From the NCBI GenBank assembly GCA_008802785.1, contig VUYT01000005.1, positions 558,001 through 622,000 on the forward strand: a DNA stretch of 64,000 nt. Reading direction: 5' to 3'. Positions 1 through 12,400 of the stretch are shown here, piece after piece (within the stretch, counting starts at the first letter, position 1; the number at the start of each line of letters is the position of its first letter). This DNA comes from Symmetrospora coprosmae. Lineage: Eukaryota > Basidiomycota > Cystobasidiomycetes > Symmetrosporaceae. A program made the translations under genes and the position numbers. A model generated the notes under the pieces. It ran no database searches and was not told where the DNA came from. It saw only the letters and a list, made by a program, of their open reading frames with translations.

Positions 1-2311
1 GCCAGGATCGAGACTTTCTGTCTTTGTGATTGTGCTCCTTGTCTAACGCCAGCAATGACGAAATCATTGATAACCAGAGTCACGAAGAGGGCCGCGGCTG
101 CAATGCCCCAGCAGTAGCTCGAGCTGAGAGCTTCATTGCGTCAGCACGGGCCGCTAGTACGTACGGGCGAGCGTCGGAACTCACAGCATGCCGAGGGAGT
201 GCCCGACCAAGGCGAAGGTGCTGTTGTAGATGAGCGCGGCGTACAGTAGCGAGTGCTCGAGCGCTCCTTCTCCGGACGGGAGAAGCCTCTGCGAGTAGAC
301 GATCCGAGCTGTCACCAGCTGGCAGAGGATGATGCCTGCGTATGTGCATGTGTGTGTCAGACGTGAGATCGTCATAGCGCATCATGCTAAGCCTTCTATA
401 AAGTACGTACCTAGGAGAGCCGGAGTGCCGTACAGCAGCACGCTCCACCATTCCCTTCTAAAGTACGAAAGTGGCTTATCGAGAAGGTAGGCCATGGTCA
501 CCGCAGTCAGGTTGGCGGTCAACAGAGCAGACACGAGCGAGCCAGGTAAGCTGAGCAGGGCCACAGCATAGCCTGCCCTTCGGCCTTCCTGCATCCGGGT
601 CCAGATGAGCGCGACACATGCGAGCCAGAGGACAGCATAGCCCGCGAGGACGTAGTTGGCCTGGATGCAAACAAATATGCGGCCTCCGAGCATGGCGAAG
701 TAGACTGTCTCTCGCGCCTTTGTGACGTTGCGCAATTCGTTGGCCGTCGTCGTGCCAGCGAGGTGGACGAGGATGGCGAGGACGTTGTCGCCAAAATGCT
801 GCAGTGCCCCACGCTCAATGTACTGGGCCCGGTCGAGCCGTGTGTGGTACTTGTACGAGTCTTTGACCAGGGCCATGTCGAGGCCCGTCAGTCCCCCATA
901 CTGTTCGAATTGCCGGAAGTCGGTGTCGGAGAGGATGAGTCCGGTCTGTCGCGGCAGCGCATCGCCGTATAAGCTCACGAGGCGCCTGTACGGAGGCTCA
1001 AGCTTGATGACTCACGCCAAAGACCTCCGTAGCTATCACTGCGCCGTTCGGACGCGGAACATGCGAGTACGCCTTGAGCATCTCGGTGCTCGTGGCTTGA
1101 AAGAGCATCTCGGCACCTGCAGTTCCTGCGGCCTCAAGATTCACCACAGCCCGGACGCTGTCATCGCACGCAGACGTGTGGTCAGCGTGGCGTTGGATGC
1201 CTCGGATCCTGCGTGCGCAGCCTTACGTTGAGCGCCACTCATGTTGCGTGATGAAGAGATGGCTCGCATCCTGCAGACTCTCTTCGGCGCCATTGAAGAG
1301 GAAGATGATGGCATTGCCGAGCTGGATGTCCGGCGTTTGCGACATTACCCTGAGAGCCTCAAGCATGACGCCCACGCCCGCTGCATCGTCGGCCGCCCCT
1401 AGAGAAGCAGCAAGAAGCGGCAGGCTGTCAGTTTACACTCGCCACGAAGGCGACATTGAGTGCCCAGCTGCGAGCTACGCACCGGGGGAGGGCAGGGTAG
1501 AGTCCAGATGAGCATTGACAAGTATGGCGTTCGCCTTGCTTGCGGCAGTACCGTTCGACAGTCGAACGACCACGTTCTCGAGCCCGAGATACTTCTTCCA
1601 GACCTTCTTGCCCATGCTGCAGTCACGTTAACAGCATTCAGCACGATGCACCCCGGCTGACATGCATCGAGAGGCTAATGACGACATGCTCCTGCCGTAC
1701 TCACAACTCGAAAAGATGATGGCCCGCGCCTATCTGATGCGAGATCTCAATCTCGACATTCGGCGCGCCAGCAGCCTCCTTCTTCAGTCCCTCGAGCACG
1801 TCGAGCGTGTACGCGACCGTGCGCGTCATCTCGGGCGTCCCGACTATCCGGTAACCAATGTCTTCGGAGTCTGTAGCCGCGCGCAGGGACGAATCAGCTT
1901 CAGCGAGAGCAGACCAGAGTATCGAGAAGCTCAGCAGGCCTCACAGTGCCGCACATAGTCCAGGGCTTTTGCCTCGCTGAATTGGGGCAGGCCCGTGTGC
2001 GGGTGCCGCAGCTCGTGAACCGGCTCCGGCAGGGCATCTGGCGCAGCCAAGAGTAAAGTAGCGCGTTAGCAGCACGACTATACGAGCCGTGTTGGACGGC
2101 ACACCGCAGCAGCCAAGGCCACAGAGCTCCCTGTCGCCTCACAGTGCAATCCGATGGACCACTTTGCGAGCACGGCACAGAAGGGCAGGAAGATAGCAAA
2201 GAAGGCGAGCGGTGAGCCCGGCCGCTGCCGAGGAGCTCCTGCTTTCGATTCAGATGGCACAGGACCTGCTGTTGAGGCTGCCCTGCCCTTCTCTGCCGTC
2301 GTGCTGCTCAT
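1..2311 (-). CDS. PFF1: Vacuolar membrane M28 metalloprotease (Pff1-like), 3' end beyond the window
   Basis: Multi-spanning vacuolar zinc aminopeptidase-like protein. Translation starts at 2311; the N terminus is basic and followed by one membrane segment (PLAFFAIFLPFCAVLAKW). Later exons give HTGLPQFSEAKALDYV and DIGYRIVGTPEMT, then the M28 metal site: VNAHLDS (His and Asp ligands), DDAAGVGVMLEALR (bridging Asp) and FLFNGAEES (Glu pair), followed by SDTDFRQFEQYGGLTGLDMA and a run of hydrophobic segments. Introns are clear at 336-410 and about 75-190, the latter joining into another membrane segment near the left edge. The junction near 960-1015 could not be placed in frame. Family identity is based on motif order and is secure; the luminal C-terminal region is not in the window. 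Confidence 0.85.
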
Positions 2312-2428
2312 GCTGGCTGCTGATGGTGGAGAGCGCCGGTCGAAGTAACGGCAAGAAGTCACATGTGTGAGATGCCCTGCTCGAGAGGAGGACACCGGAC
2401 TGATGGCAGCAGCGCGAGACAGGCTACT

Positions 2429-2996
2429 CTAGTGAGAGGCTCTGGCTACACTGTAGATGATGAACTTTTCTGGATCCCATGCCTTGCCCTTGGTGTCTGC
2501 AGGCGACATCGCACCGCATGCGCCGTCAGTCGCGCTCCAAGGCGTCGCTCGGCCGTGCAGGAGGAGGAGACTCGACTGCACCGCACTCACAGATGTCGTT
2601 CTCCAGCCATTCCCTGGCCTTTTCCATGTTCTCAGCGTGGAAGAACATCCAGCTGCCCGTCATCTTGGTGTCTGGGCTGTTCTTTGCCTTGTCCTCGGAG
2701 AAGATGGCTCCTGCCTCGACTGCAGTCAAGTGGGGCGACATCCGTCAGCTGTCATACGCGCAGGGTTGCTGTGCAAGAGGTCCAGCGAGAACGCACTCAG
2801 CGTGCCCGCATGGAAAGACTTTGCGGCGTCTGCCAGGTGCTGCTCGCGAACTTGCATCCTGCGTATGAGGGCGTCAGAGGTTCCCGTCAGTGCTCTCCGC
2901 CTGTCCGTCTCCGCACCACTCAAGCGCATCGCACCTGTTTGACTGCTCAAAGTCTGGGCAGATTGCCAGGTAGGTGTGCATGGCGCTGGTCGACAT
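2429..2996 (-). CDS. YCII-related domain protein
   Basis: Small protein of 106 residues from four exons (2996-2935, 2858-2797, 2719-2591, 2496-2429; sum 321 nt, in frame). It begins MSTSAMHTYLAICPDF and carries the YCII pattern: REQHLADAAKSFHAGTL, then IEAGAIF, MTGSWMFFHAENMEKAREWL and NDIYTKGKAWDPEKF near the C terminus. The YCII fold is a ferredoxin-like domain; fungal members are uncharacterised, so no reaction is claimed. An in-frame upstream ATG at 3113 would add an Arg-rich leader that looks like a mitochondrial presequence, but that ATG overlaps the P450 start codon. Start at 2996 is preferred. Confidence 0.75.
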
Positions 2997-3111
2997 GGCG
3001 AATGGACGGCGAGCACAGGCGGGTCTGAGGCTGTTGAGTGTCCGCAGCAGCATCAGTTGGTGTACGGTCGAGAGAGCACAGGCCCACGACGCGCGGACGA
3101 CGACAATCGCC

Positions 3112-5120
3112 ATGAAGCAGTTTGCAGGATGCATCCTCGCAGGCTACCTCGCCTGCAGGCTCACCGACTCGCCCTCTATGTTTGGAGTACAGGTCGCATC
3201 AGCTCTCTATGCGCTCTGGCTGTCCTATCTATATGTCCAATTCCGCCGGAACTGCACGCGCGTGTCCCACATCCCGGGACGTGGCGGCTTCCTCCTGACG
3301 CCCTTTGCCAGCATCGCATCGCTCGTACTGCCGCACATCCCCGGTGTCAATGTCGCCGACTTCTGGGGCTTCTTCGATGCGGAGCGCACGCTCGACCGCA
3401 CGTACAAGCGCTTCAACACGACAATCAGCTCCGTCGTCGGCTTCTCGCATCCCGCAATCTACCTTTCCATCGCAGATCCCGTCGCACTGAAACACATCTT
3501 GTCCAACAAGACGGGCGAGTTTCCAAAGCACACGGACATCTACTTTGCCATCCTCGTCTTCGGCCAGTCGCTCATCATCTCCGAGGGCGAGACGTTCCGA
3601 CGGCACAGGAAGATCGTGACGGCTGCCTTCGGTGGAGAAGCGACCCTGCGCCTCGGCTGGAAGGAGAGCACAAAGGTCGTCAATCAGTGGATCAAGGACC
3701 TCCGCAAACGCGCCGCAGAGAGCAAGGACGGAACTGCTACCGAGGACAGCATTGTCACGAGATGCCTGAGCGTCGCCTTGTATGTGAGTCCGCCTGAGCG
3801 TCCACGTTCAATGCACGCCGTGAGCGCACGAGCGAGATCTGACATAAACGGACCTTCGGTCGAACAGGTCATCTGCTCGTCGGCTTTCGGCGTCCGTGTG
3901 CCCATGCCCGGGGAGCCGCCTGTACCGGCACCGGCAAATCACCCATACTCGTTCCACGAGACTGTCGCGGGCGCCCTTAATGAGCTGTTCACCATCATGC
4001 TGGTGCCCCAATTCTTGAGGGGATGGTTTCCAAGCAAGCGAGTCCAGCGGGCCTTCTTGCTCAAGAAAGGACTGGAAGATTGGATCACGGAGATCATCAG
4101 CCAACGAAGGGCAGAGATGTCAGCCGCACAGGCAGAGGGCGAACAACAGCAGGATGAAGGGACCGAGAAGAATGCTGAAGTGCGGCAGGACCTCCTGAGC
4201 CTCCTGGTCAAGAGCAATGACGAGGCCATGCTGGATGATAACCCCCAGCATAAGGGTTACCTGAATAGCGAAGAAGTGCTGGCTAACGTCTGGCTTTTCT
4301 TGCTAGCTGGGTGCGCCTGCTTCAGCTTCGATCGCCTGTCGCCTGAGAGCTGAGCCTCAGTTGACGCTGTCTGCCATTCATCTTGACTGCAGCCACGAGA
4401 CATCCAGCAACACCCTCGCCTACGCACTCAGTCTCCTAGCCATCTACCCAGAGGAGCAAGATAAGCTCTTCGCGGAGATTGTCGAAGTGTCTCCGGATCT
4501 CGATGCGGAGCTGCCCTACTCGCTGTACCCGCAATTCAAGCGAGCTACCGCCATCGTCAACGAGACCCTGCGTCTTTTCCCAGTTGCCTACCTCATCCCG
4601 AAGATGGTAGCCGCACAGCATGGACGTGGTGGCGCAGAAGTGCCGACAACGGAGAGAGGCCCGCTGGGTGGGAAACCGGTGTGGCTACCAGACGGGGCCA
4701 AGATCAACGTGGACGTCCTGTCGGTTCATCACGATCGTGAGTGGTTGGACAGGCAAGCCTGTTCAGGTTGATCTTGGGGGCTGACCGTGTTGTGAAACAG
4801 CCGACAACTGGCCAAATCCCGAGCAGTTCAACCCGAGCCGCTTCATCGACACGGACGAGTATGAATGGAACCGAGATGCATTCATCCCCTTCTCCGGCGG
4901 AACGCGCAGCTGCACCGGCCAGCAGTTCGCCCGAGTCGAGCTTGTCTGCATGCTTGTGAACCTGTGCAGGAGCTTCAGGATCAGGCTGCACCCGGAGAGC
5001 GAGAGCGGCGCTGTGAAAGGTGAAACCCAGGAGGAGAAGCGAAAGCGCGTCCTGCGGAGCGTGGGTACTCTCACGCTCTGCATGGACAAGAAGCTGAAGC
5101 TGCAGTTCCAGCCGAGGTAG
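3112..5120 (+). CDS. Cytochrome P450 monooxygenase
   Basis: Heme-thiolate monooxygenase of 592 residues, four exons (3112-3783, 3868-4310, 4393-4736, 4801-5120; sum 1,779 nt). An N-terminal hydrophobic anchor predicts ER membrane attachment. Signature elements appear in order: the I-helix LLAGHETSSN created exactly across the 4311-4392 intron, the ExxR motif ETLR, NPSRF, and the heme-binding loop FIPFSGGTRSCTGQ with the Cys ligand. Several blocks are reminiscent of fungal hydroxylases of alkanes or fatty acids, but the subfamily and substrate cannot be told. Intron 1 is 84 bp and stop-free in frame. The start has a good context (ATCGCCATGA) and is head-to-head with the YCII gene. Confidence 0.88.
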
Positions 5121-5330
5121 TCCACATTCCCATGATAGAGGAAGTAGCAGTGGGCCAGCTGTCTAGGTCGCTTGTCGGTGTATAGAAGCAGTATGAAGTC
5201 AATAACGAGTTGTGCAGCGTGTCCGGCTACATGCGGCCAGGTACCCGGTGACTTTCGAGGTCCGGCTGAGCAAGGAGCAGAAGAAGCCCATTGCTCTGCT
5301 CTGCTCTGCTACTCACGCGAAAGGAAGGCA

Positions 5331-8300
5331 ATGGTCAAGAAGGCGACAGTGCGGTATGCCTCGCTGCAGACGTGCCTCATCAACCTGCCGCTCTCCACCT
5401 ACGGCCAGCTCGTCTCTCGGCAGGTCACGCCCCAGTCCCTGGTCGTCTGCCTCACCTTCCAAGCGAGCTCGAGCCATGGGAGCAGCAGCAGCAGGAGCAG
5501 CAGGAGCAGGAGCAGTAGCACCGAGCATGGCGTGAAGGAAGGCACACGGCCGCAATCGAGGGCGTACGTCGGCTGGAGCGGCATGCCTGCCAGGCTTGTC
5601 GGAGGCGTCGCAGCCTTGACAAAGCCCGGTCAGACAGAGTCGATCGAGATGGATCCGCTGTTCGCAAAGGAGCTCGGACTGCACGAAGGAGCAGAGGTGT
5701 GTCTGGTGGTGCTGGCGGTGCTCCTAAGCGCTTAGTTACTGCGACTCATTCCTGCTGTCCCGACGCACTTGGCCTCTCCAGGTTACCCTGGACCTGCTCA
5801 GGCACCTCCCTGCAGCCAAGACAGTCAACGTCGAGCCGGTCAATGCCGACGATTGGGAGATTGTGGTGGGCATCCCTGTGATTTGAGGTCTGAAAACGCG
5901 TCGGACTGAGGAGCTTTGCGATTACCCTCATTCTGCAGGAGCTGCACGCCGAATACGTCGAGCAGAACCTCCTCTCGCAGGTACGAGCAGCGTCACCCGA
6001 GCAGATCTTCTGCGTATGGGTTGGCAAGTCATCCACTCTCGTCCGCTTCCGAGTCGGTGCGTTCGCCCACAAAGCCGCGCTTCTGCGATCTTGAGCGTCC
6101 ACGAAGTGCTGACTGACAACTTTGTCCGCAGACACGGTGGACCCGTCTGACGATGTCGCCGTACGCTTGACTCGCGACACCGAAGTTGTCATTGCGCCAA
6201 AGACGCGATCCTCGCTTGCTGAGGCCTCAAAGAAGCACGACCTGGGACAGGCCGGGACCGCGGCGAGCAGTAGCACTGCGCCGCTCTCACCGGAGGTGCA
6301 GCGTGCAAAGCGCCAGCTGCTCCGGATACCTCCAGCTCTTCCAAATGGCAACAGTCTCTTGCCGCTGTCAGAAGCCAATGGCGGGGCAACTGAAGAAGCT
6401 GTAGCGTACATCTGCACCCGGCACTTCAAGCTGCTGTGCCAGGCTTTCCCGAGCACCAAGGTCAGTCTTCGCATCAAGCACTGTCCAGGGTTGAAGACGG
6501 ACGAGTACAGGAGATGGAGTAAAACTGCAGGAGAACGAACTCAAGAGCCAGCTAGGCAGTCTGGCGGCGGAAGCAAAGGCAAGCAAAAGGCCCTGGACCA
6601 AGAAGGAGAAGCAGGAGAGGCATCTATGCACCAGGCCTGGATCAACGTCCACCTCAGGGGCTCTTCGAAGGTGCCAGAAGGGAGCATACACATCGACAAG
6701 GCGACCCGTACAGCTTTAGGCTCGGGCGACGCACCAATCGCATGTGCACTAGTGCGCATCGGCGAACCTCGTCCAACTCCGGTACCTAGACCGCCGGAGA
6801 AAGCACACGCTCGTGCATCCTCGCTTGAAGACGACACCTCTACAATAAGCCCTTCGCTCACCCTCACCGGCATGGAGAAACATCTTACAAAGAGCTTAGC
6901 CCACATTCGATACACACTAGTCAGCAGTCGCGGCCTCTCTCTCGCCTCGGCTGCGCAGCCTTCCATACCTACGTCCGGCCTCTTGATCTGCGGCGCGTCA
7001 GGTTCTGGCAAGACCAGTCTTCTATCCCGCATCGAATCAGACGCTCACCTCGATCCAAGAATATCCGCTCATATCCAGCGTATATCATGCACGTCTCTAG
7101 TCAATTTGCGCATACCCCAGCTGCAGGCACAGCTGTACGACGTCTTCACCCTCGCTTCTTGGCACGCACCTTCGCTTGTCGTCTTCGACGACCTGGACCG
7201 CCTCGTGCCCGCAGAGATGGAGCATATCGACTCGTTCCGATCGCAGCACATCGCCAGCCTCTTCCTCAACATCGCCAACCAGGGTATCCGCGAACAAGCA
7301 GAGCGGGGCAACTATGGCGGGATCGTCGTTGTCGCCACGGCCAAGGGCCCTGAAGCGCTTCACGCCAGTCTCATGCAGAGCCACTTCTTCGGAGAGCGCG
7401 TCAGCCTCTCCTCGCCGGACAAGGATGCTCGAAAGCAGATTGTCGATGCTCTGATCCGCACCAAAGTCGGCAGCAGCACGCACCTGGTCACCTCGAAGGA
7501 TCTCAATCCGACAGCGGTGGCGACAGTCACCGAAGGTTATCTCCCTGTCGACTTGAAAGATTTGGTCGACCGGTCAGTACACCAGGCGGTGATACGAGCT
7601 GGCAGGGAGCGCTCGTCTGCTGCTGTAGATGCACCTATCCAGCTCGCAATGCAGGACGTTGCAGCTGCGCAGAAGGACTTTGCGCCCCTATCACTCAGGG
7701 ATGTCAAGCTGCAAAAATCAGACGTTGAATGGCAGGATATAGGCGGACTGCAGGAGACGCGCAAGGTCCTGCGAGAGACGCTGGAATGGCCCACCAAATA
7801 TGGAGCCATCTTTGCAAGCAGTCCTTTGCGGCTGCGCTCCGGGTGCGCTTCAGTACCAGCTGCTCGTCGTGATATGTGCTGACTCGTCTTCTCCTCCTCA
7901 GACTCCTGCTATACGGCTTTCCCGGGTGCGGCAAGACGCTGCTCGCTTCCGCCGTGGCCAAGGAATGCGGCCTCAATTTCATCAGCGTCAAGGGTCCAGA
8001 AATCCTAAACAAGTACATTGGCGCGTCTGAAAAGTCGGTGCGGGATCTCTTCGAGCGCGCGCAGGCTGCTCGGCCATGTGTGCTGTTCTTCGACGAGTTC
8101 GACAGTATCGCCCCAAAGCGAGGACACGACTCCACGGGTGTCACCGATAGGGTGGTCAACCAGATGCTGACACAGATGGACGGCGCGGAGGGGCTGGAAG
8201 GTGTCTACGTGCTGGCTGCTACGAGGTACGTCTCCTCCAAGTTCAGTGCTGCTTCGCTACGAGTCCAGGTCTGTAGACGTCCGCTTGTCTTCCTCAGCCG

Positions 8301-9011
8301 ACCGGACCTCATTGATCCGGCCCTGTTACGACCCGGTCGACTGGACAAGTCCCTGCTATGCGATATGCCCTCAGCACAGGACCGCTACGAAATCTTGAAA
8401 GCGTGCTCTCGGAAGATCCACCTATCCGAGAATATCGACTTGCACGACTATGTCGACGGGACCGAAGGCTATTCCGGGGCGGACCTGCAGGCTGTCATGT
8501 ACAATGCTCACTTGGAGTGCATACACTCGAGCATCTCGGCAGCCAAATCCGTGGCCGATGCTGCCAGAGAGACCGAGGCGAATGGTACGGCCGACACGGA
8601 GATTGAGTACATCTCGTACAAAGGCGACCGGCAGGCGAATGGACACACTGTCGAGTCGAGAGCCGAAAAGGCCAAGATGACCAAGAGGGTGCGCGAGGTG
8701 ACGATGACCTCGTGGCAAGTGCTAGCTGAGCTGAAGAGTGGTACCGCCCTTCACAGCTTGAGCAGATCATGCTCTCTCTCTCGCCTGCCGCCCAAGCCGC
8801 CTCGATATCTGAGACAGCCCCGGCTGGAGAGCGCAAGAAGGTGAGTTTCAGTATACGTAAGCTTAGTTCTGCTGCATAGCTGATTCTCTGCTCTCACTTC
8901 CCTTGTCTGCAGACACGGGTCGAGGCCCATCATGTCGAATCCGCTCTCCGATCAACGCGGCCTTCTGTACCGCGTGACGAGGTCCGACGGTTGCAGCGAA
9001 TGTGGGTTTAG
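5331..9011 (+). CDS. PEX1: Peroxin-1, AAA+ ATPase of the peroxisomal export complex
   Basis: PEX1 pairs with PEX6 to extract ubiquitinated PEX5 from the peroxisomal membrane. Eight exons (5331-5696, 5782-5862, 5939-6056, 6132-7842, 7902-8225, 8298-8697, 8757-8840, 8913-9011) give 1,060 residues, the usual family length. The N domain is recognisable ([26 protein letters not shown]). The D1 ATPase has a Walker [12 protein letters not shown]2 has [13 protein letters not shown] (split by the 7843-7901 intron), Walker [13 protein letters not shown], and [16 protein letters not shown]. The C terminus ends with [18 protein letters not shown], typical of PEX1. The 59-bp intron at 8698-8756 is needed to keep frame. 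Identity is secure. Confidence 0.92.
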
Positions 9012-9405
9012 CCTGCTATTTGCACGGACTCGCGCTTCAGCTGATAAGTGAAGCCTTGCCGTCCGACAGCTACGATGAGTTCGTGTCGGCCCGAGCGAAG
9101 GGAGGTCTGCCTTCGGGACAGGCAAGCGATGAGATTGGTGGCCGATCGTCGTTGATGTAGCAGTAGTGATCTGCTAAGAGCTGGGAGTGTGCCATGCAGT
9201 GTGTCAACGTCCCTGAGGCCGAACGGGAAGCGAGGCTGCACGTGCCCTTGTCGCGTGTCGAGCGAGCTCCGTCTGTTTACTCGAGTCTTTGCTCTTTGGC
9301 TCTCGGATTAGTCTACGCGCCTCGCAACTCGCCTGCAGCAGCTTCAAGAGGCCTGTACAGCCCCTCACCCACACTCGTTTGAACTCTCCAGTCTCTTCAG
9401 AGGGC
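9012..9405. other. Intergenic, PEX1 to TPX2-domain gene
   Basis: Same-strand spacer. No gene seen; the 3' flank of PEX1 and the leader of the next gene. Confidence 0.6.
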
Positions 9406-12400
9406 ATGTCCAGCAGTGCCAGCACGCGCCCTTCGGGGCTACCTCGGCGCTTCCAGCAGCGACCGCCACCACCAAAGCAGCAACAACCGCAGCAGCAGAG
9501 CGCATCCGGCTCACTGCAGCTGCCTGGAGCTTCTCACATTCCCACCTCGACGCCAGCTCGCGTATCGTCGTCCGCATATGCTTCCACCTCGGCAAGACCT
9601 TTAGCAGCGCCAGCGCCCTTGCCGACACCACAACAGCCGCCTATTCACGCTTGGGCTCCGCAGCAGCGCGGGCAGCAGCAACAGCAGCCAGTATACAATG
9701 AAGAGAGCGAGTCATCAGAAGAAGGAGAGGGTGAGCGCCTGGACGGACCACAAGGGAGTGGAGGCCATGTCCTTGTGCAGCAGGCTGCCGAGCACGACAG
9801 CACCTTCTTCGAAGACATGCGCGGGCAGGCAGGAGCCGGCTGGGGAGATGAGTCCCTCCTCATGGGAGTAAACTACCAGCCGCAAGCTGGGGGAGTCTCT
9901 CTGGCGGACGTATCCCACCTGCCGCCCTTTGCAGGGTTCGATGAAACGGGCGTCATCCAGGAAGATGCAGCATCGGCTGATACGACGCTCATGCTGGCGA
10001 AGCGTGCTTTCGGACGTTCCATCAACGATCCGTCTACAGTTCCACGCCTGCCGAGTGTCGGCCTAGGCGAGCGAGTGCTCGAAATGCTCATGCAGGGACA
10101 TGCGGGCCAGCCACCTCCAGCTCAGCCGCTCCAGCCCATTACCCATATGCCCTCGCAAGCGACGCCTCGCCTATCTTCAGCTTCACGACGGCAGAGCAAA
10201 GGAAAGGCTAGCTTCCTGCCAGACACTCCCTCGCAGTCACACCAGGTGCATGTGCCGGCCAGTGCGCATGCGACACCACAGGCCGTTCTGCAGCGAATGG
10301 AGCTGGGCAATAGCCAGATGAACCGCTCACTGCGCGGTAGCAGGCTTGGAGAGAGCCGAGACCTTCTCAGAAAGTCAATTCGCAAGAACGAGAGGCAGTC
10401 TGTGGGGGCAGGCGGGCAGAGCTTTGTCGAATTTGAGACGGAGGTCAGGTTCGGCGATGATCTACATGTACAGCAAGAGGGAGATGGCAGCTCGAGCAGC
10501 GAGGAGATGCAGGACCGCTCCACGACGCCAGAAGCAGAGCCCACTCGTGCGCCTTTTGCGCTCTCGTACGCTGCCCCGCCTACGCAGCCACAACACGCCA
10601 TCTTGCCCGACACACCTCGGGCCGCGCCTGCGGCCCTGACTAGTGCAGCCACGCCGAAGAGCATCCTCAAGAAGACGCTCGCCAGATCCGCTCTGAAGCC
10701 TTCGCTGGACGTGCTTGGCCAGATCAAGCAATTTGACCGATCAAAGCTGGCCAAGGTCGCCTTCGCGGGTAGGTGTTTCGCATCATCGTGTGCTAGTAGT
10801 CTGTTCAGTTCCACTTCGGACCTAACACTGGTGGTACCTACAGATCTGGTGTCAAGAAACTCGGAGGTCCGGGACTCTGAAGACCGGACATCGTGCACCG
10901 GGCAGCACGGCCTCGACCTCCAGGACTCCGTCACCTCGCAAGCACAGTATGCGGATACAGCCCCTCTGGCAGTACGGCGGAAATCATCTCGCTTGTCGAG
11001 CGCACCGGCACAGGAGATTGTACCCTCGCAAGAATGTCCGCCGCTCAGCAGACGATCTGTCTCTGGCGTGGCAGTCACAGATGATGCGGCGCAGCTCAAT
11101 GATGAAGATGATGCTCGCAAGGAGGTAATAGAGCAGCCGCTGGGCGTATGTCAGCAGTCATCCGCCGCGTCGGTTGCTGCTCCGACGGGAGCATGCACCC
11201 AGGAAGAGCTGCGCCGCAGCGTTCCAGCCGTGCCCGTAACTACCGACGTGCCTACCCGGCGATCGAGGCAGGCATCCCGAGACAAGAGGCGGGCAACGCT
11301 TGCTGCCCCGCCCGCCCCAGCTCCACCGCCCGACACGCGGCGACGGTCTCTGCCAGCACGCGCTGTCTCCTTAGTCCCGAGTATATCCGCCGCTACAGTA
11401 CAATCCAAGCCGATCGGAGAGGCGGATACCCGTCCCTTGAAGGCCGGTCGGCGGCGATCTTCCCTGGCAAAATCCGTCTTGGAGGAGACGGTAGCAATTG
11501 TCGGCAAGCCTGCTGATTGCAGTGTAGACCCCTATATTGCGGACGAAACACCAGCCGAGGTCACTTCGGAAGGCCCCTTCCCGGTCTCAGCTCATCAGGC
11601 ACCCAACTCGCCAGTGCGGACGGCCATCTCCGCCCAGAAAGCTACCACACACTTCTCACCGATGCGAGTCGATGACAATGATCTCATCGCCCCCGCTTCT
11701 CTCTACCCATCAGTTGCGTCGCTTGCAGCCCAGACGGACATGTGTAGCGAACCGGACGAGGACGAAGACGAAGACGATCCTTTCACCTCTATCGCTGCCT
11801 CCCCGCAGGTCGATCGGTCGAGGCGGCGTGGAGCCCTGCGCGGGTCAAGCGCCGCGAAGGACCGCCTAGCGGCGTCCACCAGAAGTCGGCACAACCTCTC
11901 TCATATGGTCTCCTTGTCACCTGTTGTCGAAGAACGATCGGGTTCGACATCCGTTGCGATGATGTCTGGAAGGGCCAACCGCACTATGCAGGATCGCAAC
12001 CTAGCCTCTGCGAATGCGTCTGTCTCGCTCAAGAGTGCACATTCGTCAGCAGCCGAGGATGCGCAGCTCCAGATGGTGGAAAGGATCCGAGAAGAAGAGG
12101 CGCGGGACATTAGCCTGCAGAAGCGGCTTGCAGAACTGCAGCGCGAATTGCAAGAAGTGGAAGCTTTGGCCCAGACGTCCCGGAGGGAGCGCTCGTCTTC
12201 TTCTGCCAGCAGCGAAAGTAGCATCGAGCAATCAGCAACAAGGGAACCTGCATTTCCGATTGGCGGACCTCTTGGCAGTGCTGGCATCGACGAGCCATCG
12301 ACAGCACAGCTTCAAGGGACGGAACCCGTCGCAGCCGTGGAACAGGACGACTCGTCGCCGCGTGCCTCCGTTCCCGTAGCACACCCGCCGGAATTGATTG

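Noticed and set aside
394-401. TTCTATAA near the left edge as part of the motif cluster
   Set aside because: Isolated copy in a protease intron, 56 kb away, consistent with chance.
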